This document shows, in pieces, positions 57,861-64,000 of a stretch of DNA of 64,000 bases. How positions within the stretch are numbered: position 1 is the first letter of the stretch; every line of letters starts with the position of its first letter. The position numbers and the translations under genes are program-made. The stretch spans positions 29,983,690-30,047,689 of the forward strand of contig NC_067129.1 in NCBI RefSeq assembly GCF_021347895.1, read 5' to 3'. The stretch comes from Acanthochromis polyacanthus (taxonomy: Eukaryota > Chordata > Actinopteri > Pomacentridae). The notes beneath the pieces were generated by a model that worked only from the letters and a program-made list of their open reading frames with translations, was not told the DNA's origin and did no database searches.

Positions 57861-59155
57861 AACATAAAAAAGGGGAAAAATCAACTAGAAGAACATAGAA
57901 ACCGGACAAGTTGGTGGAACCACAGGCAGAAAGAACAAAACAAAGAGAATGAAACCCAAACTAGAGGGGCAATAAGCAATAATAGCTTCACAGGGAATAA
58001 AGAAAACAAGAAGTAAAGGTTCTGAATGCTTCTTCCACCACTGCTCTTATGACTCAACAGCACTTTTCTTGTTTGGTTCAATCTCTCTGCTCTTAACAAC
58101 CATGTTTTCTTTCCAAGATGCTGCTGTTTACCCCAAAAACAAGCTCCAGTAAACCCACTGCTCACAACACCAAATACAAATACAACCAAGTTAGAGATTC
58201 ACTGGTTCAGACAGGGGGAATCTACAAGCTGAAGAGTTCAAATCAGAGCTAAACAGAGTGAAAACAACCTGCTTGCTCTGCTTTGGAAGTCTGGGAACAT
58301 GACCCAGATGAATATTCATGCAGCTCTGTGAACAACCTGCTGAAACATTAAGAGAGAAAAGGTGATAATGGGTCAGGGTTGTGTTGTTCTGCTGCCTAAA
58401 AACATCACTTCCTGCAGGATGTAGACCAGCATACATAAACCTTCCTCATTCTTACACTTTCTCCTGCAGTTTGGTGACTTTACGCACCTTGAGGTAACCT
58501 AAACAGACATGTAAACTCCTAAAGACAACAGTGTCAACGTGCAGAACCTTTCACCGCAGTTTAATCAAACCAGCAACAATTGCTGTCGCTATTTTTATTT
58601 ACTTTTCCTACTTTCTAAATGTGTTGCTTTGGCTTTGGTCTGCCTCAAACTTGTACGAGAGGAAGTAAGTAAAATACTGATATATTTTGAATATGTATTT
58701 TATATTTTGAGAATTTTATTTTGCATCATTTGCAAAATAAAATTCATTTAACCTGTATTTATAAGTATATTGTAATATTCTCATTATTTGTGAGGTTTAT
58801 TAAGAATTGTGAAGTGTTGATGCACCACTGAAGAATTCATCATTGGTGTAATTTCATGTCTAAAGCTTTACTTGGAACACTGAGTCAGAAGTCTCTCCGT
58901 TTACGAACTCATTTTCTGCTTTCTGTTTCATATTACCGTACTTTTTTTTTCAAAACTGTATTTCCAGTAAACATTTTAGCCTTTTTCCCCATAAAATATC
59001 ACTTTAAACTTTTCATTCCTCCATTTTTGACAGAATTATTTCACCTTTTGCTCTTTTAACAGCTGGTTAATTTGAGGATGAAGCATCCACCTGCAGAACA
59101 GAAGCTATGTTTCTATTCGTTTAACCCGTATTTATTCGTGCAGGTTTGCCTCACA
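57861..59155. other. Gene-free sequence
   Basis: No supported coding or RNA feature. Confidence 0.5.
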
Positions 59156-59159
59156 ACTC

Positions 59160-59290
59160 TGTGTTCACACGTTCACAGCTGGAAGCCGAGCAATTCATGA
59201 GCAATCAGAGGTTAAGTGGCTTGCTTGAAGGCACAGCTGAGATGCCCCTAAGCAGTTTACGGGTTGTCACTTAGAGCCAGCTGGTTTCTG
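59160..59290 (-). repeat. Weak SINE-body-like fragment
   Basis: GAGCAATCAGAGGTTAAGTG, then CTTGCTTGAAGGCACAGCTGA parallels the GAGCAATTCTGGGTTTGGTG and CTTGCCCAAGGACACTTCGG order of the SINE at 13010-13275, but is diverged. It has no tRNA-like boxes. Confidence 0.4.
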
Positions 59291-59429
59291 CTGAAAGGAA
59301 GGATTGAATCAGTACAGCAGATAGACACAGGACATTTTTGGATGAAAAACACATTTGAGTTCTGATAAAAACTGCAACCGAATCAGTTTTACATCCATCC
59401 AATTCTAACCCAGAGTAACTCAAACTATG

Positions 59430-60230
59430 TCATAAATGACTCTAGCTACACGATTTGAGTTAGAAACGGTCTAAAACTGCCTAAAAAGTACAAAAGAACT
59501 CAATGTTGCCCAAAATTACTTGGAACTTGTCCAAAATGAGCTGAAAACCATTTTAATGTGTTGAAACGTGTCTAAAATCCTTAGAGAATTGTCCAACAGG
59601 ATTTAAAAGTGCCTAAATTAACTTAGAACCTGTCAGAAATGAGTTTAAAAAATACAGTTTAAAATGCTTTGAAACTTAACACAAAATCATTCAAAAATTG
59701 TCCTTAAGGTCTCAAATTTGTCCAGAATAACTAAGAACCTGACGTAAATGAATCCAGCTACATTATTTGAGTTAGAAACTGTCTACAATTGCCTGAAAAG
59801 TGTACAAAAAGACACACAATTTCTCAAAATGACTGTAATCTCCAAAATGACTCAAAAATTGTCCAACAGGAACCAAATCTGTCTTCATAGACATGAAATC
59901 TGTCCTTAATTACTTCAAAAAAGGTCTATAATGCTTTAAAACATGTCCAAAATTCCCCCCAAAAGATTCAAAATTGCCCAAACAAATTGAAAAAACTGTC
60001 ACAAATAACTCTCGCTACACTATTAGAATTTGAAACTGTCTAAAATTGTTTAATAAATGCACAAAAGGACACTATGTTGCCCAAAATTATTGAAACTTAT
60101 CCAAAATGGGTTGATAACCTTTTTAATGTGTTGAAACGTGTCTCAAATGGTCAGACGATTGACCGACAGGATTTAAAAGTTCCCAAAGTCACTTAAAAGC
60201 TGTCATAAATGAGATAAAAGCAGTTAAAAG
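59430..60230 (+). repeat. Degenerate satellite-like array built on TGTCCAAAAT-type motifs
   Basis: Short motifs (GTCCAAAATGA, GTCTAAAATTG, GCCCAAAATTA) repeat at irregular 20-30 bp steps. A higher-order unit begins GCTACAC/GCTACATTATTTGAGTTAGAAAC at about 59446, 59758 and 60013, with TTTTAATGTGTTGAAACGTG near 59553 and 60121. AT-rich and non-coding. Confidence 0.77.
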
Positions 60231-60825
60231 GTCACTTTTCTTTCACGACCAGCAGGAAAAAGTGTGATTGAACTTTTTGAGGTGTATTTTCCACCGATTG
60301 TCTCCGACTTCTTCTTTCCGCTGCTCACCTGTTTGCTTGTTTGATTCCCTGAGACACCTACAAATTGTTCAGTTCAACAGAGGAGACGCTGGCACCGACC
60401 GCAGCAGCTCTTTAAATATTTACCCGCATTATGTTGCTGTGTGCGTTTGGCAGCCTGTATTAAGGACGCTTGTAAACGCGGCTCTGATTAATAGATGACT
60501 TGGCCTCAGTGCTGCCACAGATGGTGGCCTCCTTCTTTACCGCGACGGGAGGAACAAAGGCAGAGAGGCGAAGATGAGCAGGAAGGACAGGAGCCAGGAG
60601 AGAACAGGGAGTCTGTTACACAAATGAGGCCACGCTGATCCTCCACCAAACACAGATTTAAATGCGTCTGTCCGGGTTTTAACTGTAACTCTGGAAGTCT
60701 GTTTTTTAAAGGACAGCTCCAACAGAAATATGTGGGCTGGAAGGTGCAGCCACAAAAACTACTGGAGGGAAGATAATTCACTAAAATTTCCGATTTTGAC
60801 ACAGTAATACAGCAAAAAATGAATA
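60231..60825. other. Gene-free sequence
   Basis: No supported feature. Confidence 0.5.
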
Positions 60826-61038
60826 CAGTGCCTTGTGAAAGTATTCAGCCCCCTTCAACTTTTCAACCTTTCGCCACATTTCAGGCTTCAAACATAAAGA
60901 TATAAAATTTTAATTTTTTGTCAAGAATCAACAACAATTGGGACACAATCGTGAAGTGGAATGAAATTTATTGGATATTTTATACTTTTTTAACAAATCA
61001 AAAACTGAAAAGTGGGGGGTGCAATATTATTCGGCCCC
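60826..61038 (+). repeat. Left TIR of the inactivated Tc1-like element
   Basis: Pairs with 62242-62454. The inner end carries GCAATATTATTCGGCCCC and the outer end AGTATTCAGCCCCC, related motifs as in IR/DR-type TIRs. Confidence 0.9.
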
Positions 61039-61216
61039 TTTACTTTCAGTGCAGCAAACTCACTCCAGAAGTTCAGTGAGGATCTCTGAATGATCCAATG
61101 TTGTCCTAAATGACTGATGATGATAAATAGAATCCACCTGTGTGTAATCAAGTCTCCGTATAAATGCACCTGCTCTGTGATAGTCTCAGGGTTCTGTTTA
61201 AAGTGCAGAGAGCATC

Positions 61217-62235
61217 ATGAAGACCAAGGAACACACCAGGCAGGTCCCAGATACTGTTGTGGAGAAGTTTAAAGCCGGATTTGGATACAAAAATATTTCC
61301 CAAGCTGTAAACATCTCAAGGAGCACTGTGCAAGCAATCATATTGAAATGGAAGGAGTATCAGACCACTGCAAATCTACCAAGACCCGGCCGTCCCTCTA
61401 AACTTTCACCTGGAACAAGGAGAAGACTGATCAGAGATGCAACCAAGAGGCCCATGATCACTCTGGATGAACTGCAGAGATCTACAGCTGAGGTGGGAGA
61501 GTCTGTCCATAGGACAACAATCAGTCGTACACAGCACAAATCTGGCCTTTATGGAAGAGTGGCAAGAAGAAAGCCATTTCTCAAAGATATCCATAAAAAG
61601 TCTCATTTAAAGTTTGCCACAAGCCACCTGGGCGACACACCAAACATGTGGAAGAAGGTGCTCTGGTCAGATGAAACCAAAATCCAACTTTTTGGCCACA
61701 ATGCAAAATGATATGTTTGGCGTAAAAGCAACACAGCTCATCACCCTGAACACACCATCCCCACTGTCAAACATGGTGGTGGCAGCCTCATGGTTTGGGC
61801 CTGCTTTTCTTCAGCAGGGACAGGGAAGATGGTTCAAATTGATGGAAGATGAATGGAGCCAAATACAGGAGCATTCTGGAAGAAAACCTGTTGGAGTCTG
61901 CAAAAGACCTGAGACTGGGACGGAGATTTATCTTCTAACAGGACAATGATCCAAAACATAAAGCCAAATCTACAATGGAATGGTTCACAAATAAACGTAT
62001 CCAGGTGTTAGAATGGCCAAGTCAAAGTCCAGACCTGAATCCAATCCAGAATCTGTGGGCAGAGCTGAAGACTGCTGTTCACAAACGCTCTCCATCCAAC
62101 CTCACTGAGCTCGAGCTGTTTTGCAAGGAAGAATGGGCAAGAATTTCAGTCTCTGGATGTGCAAAACTGATAGAGACATACCCCAAGCGACCTGCAGCTG
62201 TAATTGCAGCAAAAGGTGGCGCTACAAAGTATTAA
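61217..62235 (+). pseudogene. Tc1-like transposase with two stops, a frameshift and E-to-Q in the DDE triad
   Basis: The N-terminal 164 codons are intact, with the paired helix-turn-helix, a GRPSK hinge and the first catalytic Asp in WSDET. A TGA at 61709-61711 falls where Arg (CGA) is expected, consistent with CpG decay. A one-base loss near 61843-61850 shifts the frame, and a TAA at 61936-61938 replaces the first Gln of the QQDND motif. The second Asp is kept (61942-61944). The third acidic residue, 34 residues on, is Gln (CAG, 62047-62049) in DLNPIQNLW, where the family has Glu. Even without the stops and shift the enzyme would lack its catalytic Glu. The expected length is about 340 aa. 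Confidence 0.94.
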
Positions 62236-62241
62236 TGCAAG

Positions 62242-62454
62242 GGGGCCGAATAATATTGCACGCCCCACTTTTCAGGTTTTTATTTGTTAAAAAAGTAAAA
62301 AATATCCAATAAATTTCGTTCCACTTCATGATTGTGTCCCACTTGTTGTTGATTCTTGACAAAAAATTAAAATTTTATATCTTTATGTTTGAAGCCTGAA
62401 ATGTGGCGAAAGGTTGAAAAGTTCAAGGGGGCCGAATACTTTCACAAGGCACTG
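62242..62454 (-). repeat. Right TIR of the inactivated Tc1-like element
   Basis: Reverse complement of 60826-61038 with about nine mismatches. Confidence 0.9.
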
Positions 62455-62456
62455 TA

Positions 62457-64000
62457 TATCATCTTAAAACATTATTCAAAAATACATTTCCAGATATAAT
62501 ATGGAATAATTGCCACTGTAAGAAAAAGATGTAGAATATTGTGAGACCTGATTCGCTGCATTAAATCAACAATCAATGCAACTGTTTGCATCAGTTTTCT
62601 GAATTACGACAACTTCTGATGGAATTATGTTCAACCAACAACCTGCTTTTCCTCTACAGTCAAACTATTCTTAGTTATTTAATGTTTAAGAGCATGAACT
62701 CAAGTTTTAAAATTGATTATTCATTAAAATATTAAGCTTTCCAACCAGTATTCTCTTGTTATTTTAAAGTGTTTTGTACCTAATTTCCATAATTATGAAC
62801 ACATGTTCCTAAGTTGACTCAATTTAAAAAAAATAAAGTTGCTTCAATTAGATCTTCTGCAGCACTTTTGACATTTTTTGTGTTTGTCTTCATGTAGTAG
62901 CTTTTAGAAAATATATTCATTCACCAACCAAACTTTACCTGATTCCTCCTTTTTTTGAAAAAACCCCACAATATTTATATCTTGACAACCGCAAACAAGA
63001 AAAATTTGAGCTGAATATGCAAAACTTAATGCATTTTCCATTAATATTAATGGACTTTATTGAGATTCAAGGGGCTCCTGATACACAACAACATTATGTC
63101 AACCTAACCCTTCAAAATGATGTTTACAACTCAAACATTTTATCTAAAAAACAATCAATTAGAATGTTTTACTCACAATCATGGATTTAATGAAGTAGTT
63201 TGATGGTTTAGAAAGTAAATATGGACCAATATGAGGCTCATTCAACTTCTATCAGGTCAGAAAATGATGCCAACGGTGTGAAAAAGTGCATGCCAAACTT
63301 ACAGTGGACTTGTCACCTGATAAACATGCAGATCTGAGCTTTCTCATTTGGTAAATTTGTCTAATAGCTGCTTTTTAAACTAAACCAGGAACTTTTTTTA
63401 AACTCAGCCAAGTAGTTTTGCCTAAATTAAATCTATCATGACTGAAAATACAAGTCAATTCACACTGAAAAAGAGAAAAAAAAAGCTAAAATTAGGGTCA
63501 GAAATGGGACTCAAACTAAAGTCCAGAGTGAAAGTTTGCCAACTTGCTCCTCTACCAGCTTCTCCAAGCACCAAATGTGGACTTTTTATCCCTTTTGTAG
63601 ATGCAAAGTGGCATTAAATGCTATAATAAGAGCCAACTGGAAGGCTTAGGACGCCATATGCATGAAAAGGACAGCAGTGACTAACAGCCATTTAATGGGC
63701 TGATAACATCTCAAACGGATGAATCTGAGCAGATTATGAGATTAGTCACAATTTTACAGACAATAGAAAATAAAATCGGTTTATCCCGTGTTTTCAGGGA
63801 TGTTTAACAGCTTAGCACCAAGAAAGAGGAGCAAAAACAGCTTCTGCATCACCATTTAATGTGCGTTTCAACAGTTCTACAAGCTGATTTAAGACCTGTG
63901 GGCCAGTTTACGTCTCTGAAGTCGTGCTCTTGTGTTAAATACACATGGTTTGCATAACTGCATTAAAAAATGTACAGAATTACATGCAATGAGACATAAA
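62457..64000. other. Gene-free AT-rich sequence
   Basis: No gene or element is seen. CCATTTAATGGGCTGATAAC near 63690 also occurs near 36525, an isolated short match. Confidence 0.5.

Larger units (their letters stand above)
60826..62454 (+). mobile_element. Tc1-like transposon, full length but inactivated
   Basis: The 1629-bp element is flanked by TA (60824-60825, 62455-62456). The ends are CAGTGCCTTGTGAAAGTATTC and its complement, with TIRs of about 213 bp that differ at roughly nine positions (about 96% identity). The transposase gene between them is broken. It belongs to a different Tc1-like family from 1491-3125: termini and transposase differ strongly. Confidence 0.94.

Noticed and set aside
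63660..63720. Match to about 36510-36545 (CCATTTAATGGGCTGATAAC)
   Set aside because: The shared stretch is under 30 bp with no matching flanks, too little to support a repeat call.

Overview
This window reads as non-coding nuclear DNA from a teleost fish, probably a spiny-rayed (percomorph) species. The evidence is AT-rich sequence with no bacterial-style gene packing, several fish-type transposons (Tc1-like, hAT, a jockey/CR1/L2/Rex1-type LINE, a tRNA-derived SINE, many short terminal-inverted-repeat elements) and abundant (ATCC)n, (ACAG)n and (TAAGA)n tracts. The group assignment rests on repeat families known from teleosts; nothing in the window names a species. No host gene can be called with confidence. 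I flag two places with exon-like structure: a small terminal exon pair at 9946-10197, and a CpG-rich open segment with consensus splice sites at 51066-51237.

Layout. 1-5.3 kb: unique sequence holding a young, intact Tc1-like transposon (1491-3125) and two interspersed repeats. 5.6-17.2 kb: a duplicated block of about 1 kb (7.2-8.6 kb and 16.2-17.2 kb) whose copies carry different tandem arrays, plus piggyBac-like, Tc1-like and other terminal-inverted-repeat elements, a SINE, and a deletion derivative of a hAT element (15209-16124). 17.3-26.3 kb: mostly unique, with a three-copy tandem duplication (19291-20883) invaded by a truncated LINE tail, a second copy of the 4.7 kb repeat, and a G-rich block. 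26.3-41 kb: AT-rich unique DNA, a roughly 220-bp tandem array (28.7-29.6 kb), and a repeat at 33.5-34.2 kb that is the inverted mate of one at 13.3-13.9 kb. 41-50.3 kb: a Tc1-type MITE, a 5'-truncated reverse-strand LINE, a long foldback (46308-46796), a degraded Tc1 relic and a long-TIR element. 50.3-56.8 kb: the CpG-rich exon candidate, then a 4.4-kb hAT transposon with an 8-bp target duplication, almost intact transposase frames and a second hAT-type element nested inside. 57-64 kb: unique DNA, a degenerate satellite-like array (59.4-60.2 kb) and a dead Tc1-like element (60826-62454).

Functional reading. The recognisable coding capacity belongs to mobile elements. The 344-aa Tc1 transposase is uninterrupted with a complete DD34E triad and about 97% identical TIRs, so it may still be competent. 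The hAT transposase appears broken by a single one-base change in an A run, and the window also holds its internally deleted, non-autonomous derivative with an independent target duplication. The second Tc1 copy has lost its catalytic glutamate and carries two nonsense codons and a frameshift, although its TIRs are still about 96% identical. Identity figures are hand counts from the sequence.
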